From Streptomyces sp. SID12488 (lineage in GTDB: Bacteria; Actinomycetota; Actinomycetes; Streptomycetales; Streptomycetaceae), in contig NZ_JAAGLT010000002.1 of NCBI RefSeq assembly GCF_010548275.1, positions 124,001 to 188,000 on the forward strand: a stretch of DNA of 64,000 nucleotides. Reading direction: 5' to 3'. The position numbers and the translations under genes are program-made. The notes beneath the pieces were generated by a model. It was not told where the DNA came from, made no database searches, and saw only the letters and a list, made by a program, of their open reading frames with translations. Below are positions 7,865 to 16,961 of the stretch, one piece after another (the first letter of the stretch is position 1; every line of letters begins with the position of its first letter).

Positions 7865-10360
7865 GTGACGAAGACACCGCAGGTACCCCAGGCATCACAG
7901 GTATCGCAGGCATCGAACGACAAGGCACGTGAGGCGGCCGTCGAGGCGGCTCTCGGCAAGCTCGACCTTGACGCCAAGGCCCGGCTGCTGGCCGGGCAGG
8001 ACATGTGGTCGCTGCCCGAGCTGCCCGAGATCGGGCTGAGGTCCCTGGTCATGTCCGACGGCCCGATCGGCGTCCGCGGCACCCGCTGGACCGCCGACGA
8101 CCCCTCCGTCGCGCTGCCCTCCCCGACCGCGCTCGCCGCCACCTGGGACCCCGAACTCGCCTACAGGGCAGGGGTGCTGCTGGCGCAGGAGGCCCGCCGC
8201 AAGGGCGTCCACGTGCTCCTCGCGCCCACCGTCAACCTGCACCGCTCCCCGCTCGGCGGCCGGCACTTCGAGGCGTACAGCGAGGACCCCTACCTCACCG
8301 GGCGGATCGGCGCCGGCTATGTGAACGGCGTCCAGTCCGGCGGCGTCGGCACCACCGTCAAGCACTTCGTCGCCAACGACGCCGAGACCGACCGTTTCAC
8401 CGTGGACAACCTGGTCTCCGAACGAGCCCTGCGCGAGCTCTACCTGGCCCCCTTCGAGGCCATCGTCGTCAACGCCCACCCCTGGGGCATCATGACCGCG
8501 TACAACACGGTCAACGGCACGACGATGAGCGAGCACCGCTACCTGGTCAACGAGGTCCTGCGCGGTGAATGGGGCTTCGACGGCTACAACGTCTCCGACT
8601 GGATGGCCGCCCGCTCGACCACCGGCGCGATCGACGGCGGCCTCGACGTCGCCATGCCCGGCCCGAGGACGGTGTACGGCGCCCCCCTCGCCCGGGCCGT
8701 ACGGGACGGACACGTGGCCGAGGCCACCCTCGACGGCGCCGTACGCAACGTGCTGCGCCTCGCCGCCCGCGTCGGCATCCTGGCGGGCGCCGTCCCCGAG
8801 GTCGCCGACACCGACCTCCCCGCACCGGTCGACGGCGAGGACCTGGCCCGCGAGATCGCCCACCGCTCCTTCGTCCTGGTCCGCAACCAGGGCGCCCTCC
8901 CGCTGCCCGAAGGGCGTACGGTCGCCCTCGTCGGAGCCGCCGCCCGCGACGCCCGCGTCCTCGGCGGCGGCTCCGCCACCGTCTTCCCGGCCCGCGTCGT
9001 CTCCCCGCTCGACGGCCTCACCGCCGCCCTCCCCGAGGGCACCCTGACGTACACCGTCGGTGCCGACCCGAACACCGAACTCGCCGTCGCCTACAAGGGG
9101 TTCGCCCTGCGCGCCGTCTGCCGTGACACCGCCGGTACGGTCCTTGGCACCGGCTCCGCGCCCAGCGGCCAGATCAACTGGATGGGCGCGGACCTCCCCG
9201 ACGGCGTCACCCACGACCGGCTCCACACCGTCGAGCTCACCGGCACCTTCACCCCGCGCGACACCGGTTCGCACACCTTCGGCATCAAGGGCCTCGGCGC
9301 CTTCACCCTCACCGTCGACGGCACGACGTACTACGACGACGTCCAGACCACCGACAGCGACGACCCCTTCATCTCGTTCTTCGGCGACCCCGAACCCCGG
9401 GCCGAGGTCCGACTCACCGCGGACACACCGGTCGAGGTGTCCCTCACCTACGCCGTCACCTTCCCCGACGGCGCCGCGATGAAGTCCGTCGGCTTCAGCC
9501 TGTGCCACCAGGAACCGCAGCGCAGCCCCGACGAACTGATCGCCGAGGCCGCCGAAGCCGCCCGCGCCGCCGACACCGCCGTCGTCGTGGTCGCCACCAC
9601 CGACCGCGTCGAGTCCGAGGGCTTCGACCGCACCAGCCTCCAACTCCCCGGCTGCCAGGACGACTTGGTGCGAGCCGTCGCCGCCGCCAACCCGAACACC
9701 GTCGTGGTCGTCAACTCCGGCTCCCCGGTGGAACTGCCCTGGCGCGACGAGGTCGCCGCCGTGCTGCTGAGCTGGTTCCCCGGCCAGGAGGGCGGCGCGG
9801 CCCTGGCGGACGTCCTCACCGGCGCCGAGGAACCCGGCGGCCGGCTCCCCACCACCTGGGGCACGCTCACCGACGCCCCGGTCACCCGGGTGACCCCGAC
9901 CGATGGCGAACTCCCTTACACCGAGGGCGTGTTCATCGGCTACCGAGCCTGGGAGAAGGAGGGCAGGACCCCCTCGTACCCCTTCGGCCACGGCCTCGGC
10001 TACACGGACTGGACGTACGAGACGGCCGAGGCGGAGGTGAGCCGGGCGGACGGGGTGACGGTCACCGTCCGGGTCACCAACTCGGGCGCACGCCCGGGCC
10101 GAGAGGTCGTACAGGCGTACCTCGCGCCGACCGTTCAGGAAGCGTCGGACCCCGACCGCCCGGCCCGCTGGCTCGCCGCCTTCGCCGGGATCGAGGCCGC
10201 CCCCGGCGAAACGGTGGAAGTGACCCTCGGACTCCCGCACCGCGCCTTCGAGATCTGGGACGGGTCCGCGGGCGCCTGGGCCTTTGTGAAGGGTTCGTAC
10301 GAAATCCAGGTGGGCCGCTCGATCACCGACCGCAGGCTCACCGCGCCGATTACGGTCTAG
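7865..10360 (+). CDS. Glycoside hydrolase family 3 with PA14 insert (beta-glucosidase-like)
   Basis: The protein is 831 residues from the GTG at 7865, which has GAGGAGG eight bases upstream; an in-frame ATG at 7838 is the alternative. The N-terminal GH3 barrel contains KHFVANDAE and the nucleophile aspartate in NVSDWMA (about 244). A PA14 domain is inserted at about 405-535, and a fibronectin-III-like domain closes the C-terminus. No signal peptide is seen, so it probably acts on imported oligosaccharides. PA14-bearing GH3 enzymes are commonly beta-glucosidases or beta-xylosidases. The aldose epimerase gene converges on it. Confidence 0.9.
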   Translation: MTKTPQVPQASQVSQASNDKAREAAVEAALGKLDLDAKARLLAGQDMWSLPELPEIGLRSLVMSDGPIGVRGTRWTADDPSVALPSPTALAATWDPELAYRAGVLLAQEARRKGVHVLLAPTVNLHRSPLGGRHFEAYSEDPYLTGRIGAGYVNGVQSGGVGTTVKHFVANDAETDRFTVDNLVSERALRELYLAPFEAIVVNAHPWGIMTAYNTVNGTTMSEHRYLVNEVLRGEWGFDGYNVSDWMAARSTTGAIDGGLDVAMPGPRTVYGAPLARAVRDGHVAEATLDGAVRNVLRLAARVGILAGAVPEVADTDLPAPVDGEDLAREIAHRSFVLVRNQGALPLPEGRTVALVGAAARDARVLGGGSATVFPARVVSPLDGLTAALPEGTLTYTVGADPNTELAVAYKGFALRAVCRDTAGTVLGTGSAPSGQINWMGADLPDGVTHDRLHTVELTGTFTPRDTGSHTFGIKGLGAFTLTVDGTTYYDDVQTTDSDDPFISFFGDPEPRAEVRLTADTPVEVSLTYAVTFPDGAAMKSVGFSLCHQEPQRSPDELIAEAAEAARAADTAVVVVATTDRVESEGFDRTSLQLPGCQDDLVRAVAAANPNTVVVVNSGSPVELPWRDEVAAVLLSWFPGQEGGAALADVLTGAEEPGGRLPTTWGTLTDAPVTRVTPTDGELPYTEGVFIGYRAWEKEGRTPSYPFGHGLGYTDWTYETAEAEVSRADGVTVTVRVTNSGARPGREVVQAYLAPTVQEASDPDRPARWLAAFAGIEAAPGETVEVTLGLPHRAFEIWDGSAGAWAFVKGSYEIQVGRSITDRRLTAPITV

Positions 10361-10386
10361 CCGAGGGCAGTCCGCCCCACCAGCCG

Positions 10387-10420
10387 GCCCCGGCCCGGGA
10401 CCTGACCCCCGGGCCGGGGC
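10387..10420. terminator. Bidirectional terminator hairpin
   Basis: A perfect 13-bp G/C stem (10387-10399 with 10408-10420) has an 8-base loop. It sits between the converging GH3 and galM genes. Confidence 0.78.
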
Positions 10421-10448
10421 TCGCCGGCGGCCCTTCCGTACATGGATC

Positions 10449-11435
10449 TCAGTCCCGCACCCCGAACCCGAACACCGTCTCCGAGCGGAACGTGTCACCC
10501 GGCCGCAGCTCCGTGCTCGGGAAATCGGGCCGGTTGGGCGAGTCGGGGAAGTGCTGCGTCTCCAGGGCGACGCCGTGCCCGGGCCCGAACGGCTCGCCCA
10601 GGTGGTCGGCGGTGTAGAGCTGAAGGCCGGGCTCGGTCGTCGCCACGGTCACGACCCGCCCCGAGACCGGGTCGTACAACTCGGCGACCTCCACCGAACC
10701 ATCCGTCCGCCCCTTGTCGAGGACGAAGTTGTGGTCGTACTCGACGCCCACCTCCCGTTCCGTACGGAAGTCGAAGCGGGAGTCCGCCACCGTCTCGACG
10801 CCGGTCGGGATCAGGTCCGCGTCCACCGGGGTGTACCGCGAGGCGTCGATGCGCAGGGCGTGTCCGCCCGTGCTGCCGGAGGCCGGGCCGGACAGGTTCC
10901 AGTACGTGTGGTTCGTCAGGTTGAGCACCGTCGGCGCGTCCGTGACCGCCTCGTACGCGATCCGCAGCGCCCCGGCCGAGTCCAGCGTGTACGTCGCCGA
11001 GATCTCCAGGCGCCCCGGGAACCCCTCCTCGCCGTCCGGGCTCACCCTGGACAGCCGCACCCCGTGCTCGACCGGCTCCGCGTCCCACACCCGCTTGTCG
11101 AATCCCTGGACGCCCCCGTGCAGACAGTTGGGCGGGTTGTTCCGCGCGAGCTCGTACTTCTGGCCGCCCAGCGCGAAGGCGCCGCCCGCGACGCGGTTCG
11201 CGTACCGGCCCACCAGCGCCCCGAAGTACGGCTCCGGGTGCGCCAGATAACCGGCCAGGTCCGGGAATCCCAGCACCACGTCCACGAGCCGCCCGGCCCG
11301 GTCCGGCACCTCCACCGACTGCACGATCCCGCCGTACGTCAGCACACGCACCCGGACCCCGGCCCGCTCCAGCGTCCAGCGGTGGACGGGGGTGCCGTCG
11401 GAAAGTGTGCCGAAGAGTTCGTATCTGTGGGCCAT
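10449..11435 (-). CDS. galM: Aldose 1-epimerase (mutarotase)
   Basis: This 328-residue protein has full galactose-mutarotase length and key residues. These are histidine in NCLHGGVQGFDK, histidine in NLTNHTYWNL, and the catalytic glutamate in VALETQHFPDSPN. It interconverts alpha and beta anomers of hexoses. The ATG lies 10 bp after the stop of the SGNH hydrolase gene, so the two are probably co-transcribed. A GH3 glycosidase lies on the opposite strand, which fits handling of sugars released from polysaccharide. Confidence 0.92.
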   Translation of the reverse strand: MAHRYELFGTLSDGTPVHRWTLERAGVRVRVLTYGGIVQSVEVPDRAGRLVDVVLGFPDLAGYLAHPEPYFGALVGRYANRVAGGAFALGGQKYELARNNPPNCLHGGVQGFDKRVWDAEPVEHGVRLSRVSPDGEEGFPGRLEISATYTLDSAGALRIAYEAVTDAPTVLNLTNHTYWNLSGPASGSTGGHALRIDASRYTPVDADLIPTGVETVADSRFDFRTEREVGVEYDHNFVLDKGRTDGSVEVAELYDPVSGRVVTVATTEPGLQLYTADHLGEPFGPGHGVALETQHFPDSPNRPDFPSTELRPGDTFRSETVFGFGVRD

Positions 11436-11445
11436 GCGGAAAACC

Positions 11446-12348
11446 CTAGGTCACCGCCTTCCTGCCCGTGACCCCGCGGTACGCCATCTCGGCCAGCCGC
11501 GCCTGCCCGTCGCGGCTCGGATGGAACCAGTCCCAGGGGCTCAGCTGCGACGCCCCGAAGTCGAAGTCGAACACCGCGCCGCCGTCGAACCGACAGAGCC
11601 GATCCGTGGCGCACACCTCCTTCAGTACCGAGTTGTACGCCTCCACTCGATCCCGCACCTCGTCCCGCCGGGTGGTCGCCGCCGCGTCGACCGCGTCCGG
11701 GTCGGCCAGCATCGACTGGCAGATCCCCAGCTTCCACACGGCCTTGCCCGTCTCATTGGTCCGGCCCTGCGACCAGAGCCGCTTGAGATCCGGCACGCTC
11801 GCCACGTACACCTGGCTCCTGGGCGCTGCCGTACGCAGGGTCCGCAGCGCCTTCTCGAACGACGACCGGAAGTCCGCCACCGACGTCATCTCCGCCACCG
11901 ACGCCCGGCACGCGTCGTTGGCCCCCGTCATCACCGTCACCAGCGCGGGCTTGCGAACGGCGGCCTGCGTCATCTGGGCGGGCAGGTCGGCCATCCGGGA
12001 CCCGCTGACCGCGTAGTTCCAGCTCCGCGAAGCAGCCCCGGTCGCCCCCAGCAGCCGTACGGCCAGACTGTTCACGTCTTTGTCGCCGCCGGTCGCCCAG
12101 GACACTTCGGGGCAGTCGGACAGCACCGAGCAGGCGTCGAAACCGCGCGTGATGGAGTCGCCCACGGCGGCCAGCGAGGCCGGGCTGCTGTCCCAGGCGG
12201 ACGTCGGGGTGGCGGACGGCTTCGCCTTCGCCCGGGTTCCGTCCGGAGCCGGAGACGTGCCACCGGCGGAGTCACACCCCGCGACGCCCAGCAGGGCCGC
12301 CGACACGACGGCGACGACGGCCCGTGAACGGTGACTTCGTTTCCGCAT
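11446..12348 (-). CDS. SGNH/GDSL-type hydrolase lipoprotein
   Basis: From the ATG at 12348 the protein is 300 residues. It has a basic N-terminus, a hydrophobic core and a lipobox LGVAGC with C25 as the lipidated residue, so it should be anchored outside the membrane. SGNH blocks are clear: block I VGDSITRG, block III TGANDAC, and block V with the D-x-x-H pair in DWFHPSRDGQ. The family includes esterases, lipases and deacetylases acting on lipids or acetylated sugars. It leads the operon with galM, which favours a carbohydrate esterase role; that is inference. Confidence 0.87.
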   Translation of the reverse strand: MRKRSHRSRAVVAVVSAALLGVAGCDSAGGTSPAPDGTRAKAKPSATPTSAWDSSPASLAAVGDSITRGFDACSVLSDCPEVSWATGGDKDVNSLAVRLLGATGAASRSWNYAVSGSRMADLPAQMTQAAVRKPALVTVMTGANDACRASVAEMTSVADFRSSFEKALRTLRTAAPRSQVYVASVPDLKRLWSQGRTNETGKAVWKLGICQSMLADPDAVDAAATTRRDEVRDRVEAYNSVLKEVCATDRLCRFDGGAVFDFDFGASQLSPWDWFHPSRDGQARLAEMAYRGVTGRKAVT

Positions 12349-12619
12349 CCTTCGGGTCCCCTCGGTCGGCGTGCAATGGCTCTCGCTCTTAACAACGCAC
12401 GACAGTTCCCGAACCGAAAACAACTAATGCGCCAAACACCGCAACGTCGCACACCCGTACAAGCGTCCCCCTGGGTGAATGGCGGGCGTTTCATGGCATC
12501 GGGACCGACGGTACGTCACACTCCTCGCGCCGTCGCACGGTAGCCTCGCCATCAACGCGGCTGCCCGCCACCGGTGCTCAGCCAGTTCGCAAGATGTCCC
12601 GCTCTGTCCGGAGGTTGCA

Positions 12620-13114
12620 GTGACGACACGTGGAGTTCTGTACGTGCACTCCGCGCCGCGCGCGCTGTGCCCGCACGTCGAGTGGGCCGTCGCCGGAGTC
12701 CTCGGCACACGGGTCAGCCTCGACTGGATCCGCCAGCCCGCCGCCTCGGGCACCTGGCGCTCCGAGTTCTCCTGGAAAGGCCAGGTCGGCACCGCCTCCA
12801 AGCTCGCGTCGGCCCTGCGCGGCTGGCAGTTGCTCCGCTTCGAGGTCACCGCGGAACCCTGCGCCACCGCCGAGGGCGAGCGCTACAGCTGCACCCCCGA
12901 CCTCGGCATCTACCACGCCGTCACCGGCATCCACGGCGACATCCTCATCCCCGAGGACCGCCTCCGCGCCGCCCTCACCCGCTCCCAGCGGGGCGAGACG
13001 GACCTGGAGGCCGAGTTGGCCAAGCTTTTGGGCAAACCCTGGGACGACGAACTCGAACCCTTCAGGTACGCGGGCGAGGGCGCTCCGGTGAGATGGCTGC
13101 ACCAGGTGGTGTGA
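12620..13114 (+). CDS. DUF3145 family protein
   Basis: This 164-residue cytoplasmic protein is conserved in actinobacteria next to the fatty-acid synthase genes. The start is the GTG at 12620 with GGAGG five bases upstream. Recognisable features are the N-terminal TRGVLYVHSAP and a tryptophan-rich central part. No catalytic motif or known function is visible. It converges on fabF and is separated from it by a perfect palindromic terminator. The 271-bp region upstream, shared with the divergent SGNH gene, shows no strong dyad. Confidence 0.85.
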   Translation: MTTRGVLYVHSAPRALCPHVEWAVAGVLGTRVSLDWIRQPAASGTWRSEFSWKGQVGTASKLASALRGWQLLRFEVTAEPCATAEGERYSCTPDLGIYHAVTGIHGDILIPEDRLRAALTRSQRGETDLEAELAKLLGKPWDDELEPFRYAGEGAPVRWLHQVV

Positions 13115-13119
13115 CTGCC

Positions 13120-13161
13120 GTACGCGAGGGCCCCCACCAATTGGTGGGGGCCCTCGCGTAC
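13120..13161. terminator. 42-bp perfect palindrome, bidirectional terminator
   Basis: Two 21-base arms (13120-13140 and 13141-13161) are exact reverse complements with no spacer, centred on AATT. The element starts 5 bp after the DUF3145 stop and ends 32 bp before the fabF stop on the other strand. It should terminate both transcripts. Confidence 0.85.
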
Positions 13162-13193
13162 TCACAGCCGTCTTGCAGCCGTACTGGTGTCCG

Positions 13194-14459
13194 TCAGACC
13201 GACCTGAACGCCAGCACCACGTTGTGCCCGCCGAACCCGAACGAGTCGTTGAGGGCGGCGATACGACCGTCGACCGGCAGCTTGCGGGCCTCGCCACGCA
13301 CGACGTCCGCGTCTGCCTCGGGGTCGAGGTTCTCGACGTTGATCGTCGGCGGGGCGATCCGGTGGTACAGCGCGAGCACCGTCGCCACCGTCTCGACACC
13401 GCCGGCCCCACCGAGCAGATGCCCGGTCATCGACTTCGTCGCGGACACGGCCATGTGGTCGACATCCGCGCCGAACACGTTGCGCAGCGCTTTGAGTTCG
13501 GCCACGTCACCCGCGGGCGTCGACGTCGCGTGCGCGTTGACGTGCACGATCTCCGCCGGGTCCAGGTCGTTGTTGGCCAGCAGGTTCCGCAGGGCCGCCG
13601 AGATACCGCGCCCCTGCGGCTCCGGCTGCACGATGTCGTGGGCGTCGGCCGAGATGCCCTGGCCGACCGCCTCCGCGTAGACACGGGCCCCGCGCGCGGC
13701 GGCGTGCTCGGCGGACTCCAGGACGACCACACCGGAGCCCTCGCCCATCACGAAGCCGTCGCGGCCGGTGTCGTAGGGGCGGGACGCGCCCTGCGGGTTC
13801 TCGTTGTTCTTGGACATCGCCATCATGTTGCCGAACGCGGCGATGGGCAGCGGGTGGATGGCCGCCTCCGTGCCACCGGCGATGACGACGTCGGCGCGGC
13901 CGGTGCGGATCATCTCGATGGCGTAGCCGATGGCCTCGGCGCCCGACGCGCAGGCGGAGACCGGGGTGTGCACGCCGGCGCGGGCACCGACGAGCAGGCC
14001 CACGTTGGCGGAGGGGCTGTTGGGCATCAGCATCGGGACGGTGTGCGGGGAGACGCGGCGTACGCCCTTCTCCTTCAGCACGTCGTACTGCTCGAGCAGA
14101 GTCGTGACTCCGCCGATGCCCGAGGCGATGACGGCGCCGAGCCGGTCCGGGTCGACGGCCGGGCCCTCGCCCGCCCGGTCGGTGAAGCCCGCGTCGGCCC
14201 ACGCCTCCTTGGCGGCGATCAGCGCGAACTGCGCCGACCGGTCCAGTCGGCGGGCCTGGGGCCGCGGGATGACCTCGGACGGTTCCACGGCGATCTGCGC
14301 GGCGATACGGACGGCCTGCTCGGCCGCCCACTCCTGCTCCAGGGGACGGACACCGGACTTGCCGGCGACCAGACCCTCCCAGGTAGAGGCCACGTCGCCA
14401 CCCAGCGGTGTGGTTGCGCCGATACCGGTGACGACCACGGTGCGATTGGTCGGGCTCAC
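13194..14459 (-). CDS. fabF: 3-oxoacyl-ACP synthase II (KAS II)
   Basis: This is the elongating ketosynthase of the type II fatty-acid synthase, 421 residues from the GTG at 14459 with AAGGA upstream. The catalytic triad is visible: cysteine in VSACASGAEA (about 168), histidine in NAHATSTPAGD, and histidine in SMTGHLLGGAGG. It condenses acyl-ACP with malonyl-ACP. It is the last gene of fabD-fabH-acpP-fabF, 112 bp after acpP, with a hairpin in the gap. No polyketide genes surround it, so it belongs to primary metabolism. Confidence 0.96.
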   Translation of the reverse strand: MSPTNRTVVVTGIGATTPLGGDVASTWEGLVAGKSGVRPLEQEWAAEQAVRIAAQIAVEPSEVIPRPQARRLDRSAQFALIAAKEAWADAGFTDRAGEGPAVDPDRLGAVIASGIGGVTTLLEQYDVLKEKGVRRVSPHTVPMLMPNSPSANVGLLVGARAGVHTPVSACASGAEAIGYAIEMIRTGRADVVIAGGTEAAIHPLPIAAFGNMMAMSKNNENPQGASRPYDTGRDGFVMGEGSGVVVLESAEHAAARGARVYAEAVGQGISADAHDIVQPEPQGRGISAALRNLLANNDLDPAEIVHVNAHATSTPAGDVAELKALRNVFGADVDHMAVSATKSMTGHLLGGAGGVETVATVLALYHRIAPPTINVENLDPEADADVVRGEARKLPVDGRIAALNDSFGFGGHNVVLAFRSV

Positions 14460-14542
14460 GGGAATTCCTTCTCCAACGGATACGGGAGGACAACCCCCGC
14501 ACAGGCGGGGAGAACGGCGCCACCGCCGGGTGGCGGGGCTGG

Positions 14543-14566
14543 GGGGCCGGCCGAGAGGCCGGCCCC
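14543..14566 (-). terminator. Hairpin between acpP and fabF (attenuator or mRNA 3' stabiliser)
   Basis: A perfect 10-bp stem (14543-14552 with 14557-14566) closes a 4-base loop and starts 5 bp past the acpP stop in the direction of transcription. There is no U-tract. It may partly terminate or protect the acpP 3' end, giving more ACP than FabF. Confidence 0.6.
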
Positions 14567-14571
14567 GGGGG

Positions 14572-14820
14572 TCAGGCCTGGTTCTTGAGGATGTACTCGG
14601 TGGCGTCGCCCACCGTCTTGAGGTTCTTGACGTCCTCGTCGGGGATCTTGACGTCGAAACGCTCTTCGGCGGCGACGACGACCTCGACCATGGACAGTGA
14701 GTCGACGTCCAGGTCGTCGGTGAAGGACTTGTCCAGCTGGACGTCCTCAACCGGGATGCCGGCGATCTCGTTCACGATTTCGGCGAGACCGGCGACGATC
14801 TCTTCCTGAGTGGCGGCCAT
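14572..14820 (-). CDS. acpP: Acyl carrier protein
   Basis: This acidic 82-residue protein carries the phosphopantetheine attachment serine S41 in DVDSLSMVE. It shuttles growing acyl chains among FabD, FabH and FabF. The four-helix ACP pattern and length are canonical. It is the third gene of the fab operon and lies 83 bp after the fabH stop. The ATG follows GGAGCGCCTGCC, giving a good ribosome site. Confidence 0.97.
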   Translation of the reverse strand: MAATQEEIVAGLAEIVNEIAGIPVEDVQLDKSFTDDLDVDSLSMVEVVVAAEERFDVKIPDEDVKNLKTVGDATEYILKNQA

Positions 14821-14903
14821 GGCAGGCGCTCCTTCTTGTGTATCTATCCAGAGAGGGTTGGCAGTTGTCCCCGTCCCGGGTCCGAAGATCCGGTGCGAGG
14901 TGC

Positions 14904-15899
14904 CTAGGGGAGGGTAACGACCGTCGCGGCGTACACGAGACCCGCCCCGAAGCCGATGACGAGCGCGGTGTCGCCGCTCTTCGCCTCGCCGGTCGCCAGA
15001 AGCCGCTCCATCGCGAGCGGGATCGAGGCTGCCGACGTGTTGCCGGTGGTGCGCACGTCGCGTGCGACCGTGACGTGCTCCGGCAGTTTGAGTGTCTTCA
15101 CCATCGAGTCGATGATCCGCTCGTTGGCCTGGTGGGGAATGAAGACGTCCAGGTCGTCCGGGGTGATCCCGGCCGCGTCCAGCGCCTGCTGGGCGACCTT
15201 CGCCATCTCGAACACGGCCCAGCGGAACACCGCCTGGCCCTCCTGCGTGATCGCAGGAAACTTGCCGGAACTGTCGTACTCGTTCCATGGAACGGTCTGT
15301 TTGATCGTGTCCGACTTGTCGCCTTCGGAGCCCCACACGGTCGGACCGATGTGCGGTTCCTGGGAGGGGCCCACGACGACCGCGCCCGCGCCGTCACCGA
15401 ACAGGAAGGCGGTCGCCCGGTCCTCCAGGTCGGTCAGGTCGGACAGCCGCTCGACGCCGATGACAAGGACGTACTCCGCCGAACCGTCGACGATCATGCC
15501 CTTGGCGAGGGTCAGGCCGTAGCCGAAGCCCGCGCAGCCGGCCGAGATGTCGAACGCGGCGGCCTTGGCCGTGCCGAGCTTGTCGGCGATCTCGGTGGCC
15601 ACGGCCGGGGTCTGTTTGAAGTGCGAGACGGTGGCGACGACCACGCCGCCGATCTGCTGGGCGGTGATCCCCGCGTCGGCGATCGCCTTGCCGGACGCCT
15701 CGATGGACATCGCGGCGACGGTCTCCTCGTCGGAGGCCCAGTGCCGGGTCTCGATGCCGGAGCGGGAGCGGATCCACTCGTCGGACGAGTCGATCGTCTC
15801 CAGGATCACCTCGTTGGGCACGACCCGGACCGGCCGGTACCCGCCCACCCCCAGGATGCGCGCGTACGGGGCACCCTTACTGGGCTTGATCTTCGACAT
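14904..15899 (-). CDS. fabH: 3-oxoacyl-ACP synthase III (KAS III)
   Basis: This 331-residue enzyme starts fatty-acid synthesis by condensing acyl-CoA with malonyl-ACP. In streptomycetes it accepts branched primers. The Cys-His-Asn triad is visible: cysteine in ISAGCAGFGYG (about 121), histidine in IPHQANERI (about 254) and asparagine in TTGNTSAAS (about 285). It begins 15 bp after the fabD stop, so the two are co-transcribed. The upstream AAAGGAGC is a strong ribosome site. Confidence 0.97.
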   Translation of the reverse strand: MSKIKPSKGAPYARILGVGGYRPVRVVPNEVILETIDSSDEWIRSRSGIETRHWASDEETVAAMSIEASGKAIADAGITAQQIGGVVVATVSHFKQTPAVATEIADKLGTAKAAAFDISAGCAGFGYGLTLAKGMIVDGSAEYVLVIGVERLSDLTDLEDRATAFLFGDGAGAVVVGPSQEPHIGPTVWGSEGDKSDTIKQTVPWNEYDSSGKFPAITQEGQAVFRWAVFEMAKVAQQALDAAGITPDDLDVFIPHQANERIIDSMVKTLKLPEHVTVARDVRTTGNTSAASIPLAMERLLATGEAKSGDTALVIGFGAGLVYAATVVTLP

Positions 15900-15914
15900 T
15901 GCTCGGGGCTCCTT

Positions 15915-16871
15915 TCAGGCGCCCGCCGCGTCAGCGGCAGAGGTCGAGGTCAGCGACTCGGCGATGAGCTCACGAGCGGCGTCGAGGTCGGCGGGGGTCT
16001 TCAGGGCCAGGGTCTTCACCCCGGGCAGTGCGCGCTTGGCCAGACCGGTGAGGGTGCCGCCCGGGCACACCTCGATGAACGCGGTCACGCCCAGCGCCTT
16101 GAACGTCTCCATGCACAGGTCCCAGCGCACCGGGTTGGCGACCTGCCCGACCAGCCGGGCGAGCACCTCGGAGCCGTCCGGGACGGTCTGCCCGTCCTTG
16201 TTCGAGACGTAGGTGATGTCGGGGTCGCCGGGCTTCAGCGACGCGGCGGCCGTGGCGAGGACGTCGACGGCGGAAGCCATGTGGTGCGTGTGGAAAGCGC
16301 CGGCCACCTTCAGCGTGACGACCTTGCGCACCCCTTCGGGCTTGTCCTCGACGAGGGCCTCGATCTGCTCGACCGTGCCCGCGGCGACGATCTGTCCGGC
16401 GCCGTTCACGTTCGCCGCGGTCAGCCCCAGCTTCTCCAGGTGCCGCACGGTCACCTCGGGGTCACCACCGAGGAGCGCGGCCATCCCGGTCTTCGTGACG
16501 GCCGCGGCCTCGGCCATGGCCAGGCCGCGCTTGCGTACGAGGGTCAGGGCGGCCGTGTCGTCCAGTACGCCCGCGAAGGCGGCGGCGGTGATCTCGCCGA
16601 CGCTGTGACCGGCGACGGCGCCGGGTGTGAAGTCGCCGCCCATGGCACCCAGTGCCGAGGCGGACAGTATCCCGGCCGCGACCAGCAGCGGCTGGGCCAC
16701 CGCGGTGTCGCGGATCGCGTCGGCGTCGGCCTCGGTGCCGTAGTGGGCGAGGTCGAGCCCGATGGCGTCGGACCACGCGGCGACGCGCTCGGCGGCACCG
16801 GGCAGTTCGAGCCAGGGAGTCAGGAAGCCGGGCGTCTGAGCGCCTTGGCCGGGAGCGACGAGTACGAGCAC
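15915..16871 (-). CDS. fabD: Malonyl-CoA:ACP transacylase
   Basis: The protein is 318 residues from the GTG at 16871, so that it starts MLVLVAPGQGAQ like characterised Streptomyces FabD; a GTG two codons upstream at 16877 is possible. The nucleophile serine lies in GHSVGEITAAAF (about 88) and the catalytic histidine in GAFHTHHM (about 196). It loads malonyl groups onto AcpP. It is the first structural gene of the fab operon, directly downstream of the regulator fasR. A large dyad precedes it. Confidence 0.95.
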   Translation of the reverse strand: MLVLVAPGQGAQTPGFLTPWLELPGAAERVAAWSDAIGLDLAHYGTEADADAIRDTAVAQPLLVAAGILSASALGAMGGDFTPGAVAGHSVGEITAAAFAGVLDDTAALTLVRKRGLAMAEAAAVTKTGMAALLGGDPEVTVRHLEKLGLTAANVNGAGQIVAAGTVEQIEALVEDKPEGVRKVVTLKVAGAFHTHHMASAVDVLATAAASLKPGDPDITYVSNKDGQTVPDGSEVLARLVGQVANPVRWDLCMETFKALGVTAFIEVCPGGTLTGLAKRALPGVKTLALKTPADLDAARELIAESLTSTSAADAAGA

Positions 16872-16934
16872 TCTCACACTCTCTCTTGGGTACGGGCTCG
16901 GCCGCCCGTGGGGACAAGGACGAAGAACAGCAGG

Positions 16935-16961
16935 GGGTTTTGTGGGACCCCGACAAAACCC
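16935..16961. promoter_or_regulatory. Candidate FasR operator upstream of fabD
   Basis: An inverted repeat has 9-bp perfect arms GGGTTTTGT (16935-16943) and ACAAAACCC (16953-16961) around a 9-bp spacer. It lies 64 bp upstream of the fabD start and ends on the fasR stop codon. The T/A-rich arms stand out in this genome. FasR is known to bind the fabD promoter in S. coelicolor; that this is its site is inference. Confidence 0.55.

Noticed and set aside
7895..10498. 867-codon frame antisense to the GH3 gene
   Set aside because: Low-complexity G/V/D/R composition and no motif; the GH3 reading frame is well supported.
13194..16871. KS-ACP-KSIII-AT set as a polyketide cluster
   Set aside because: Gene order fabD-fabH-acpP-fabF with FasR is the primary fatty-acid synthase; there are no ketoreductases, cyclases or tailoring genes.
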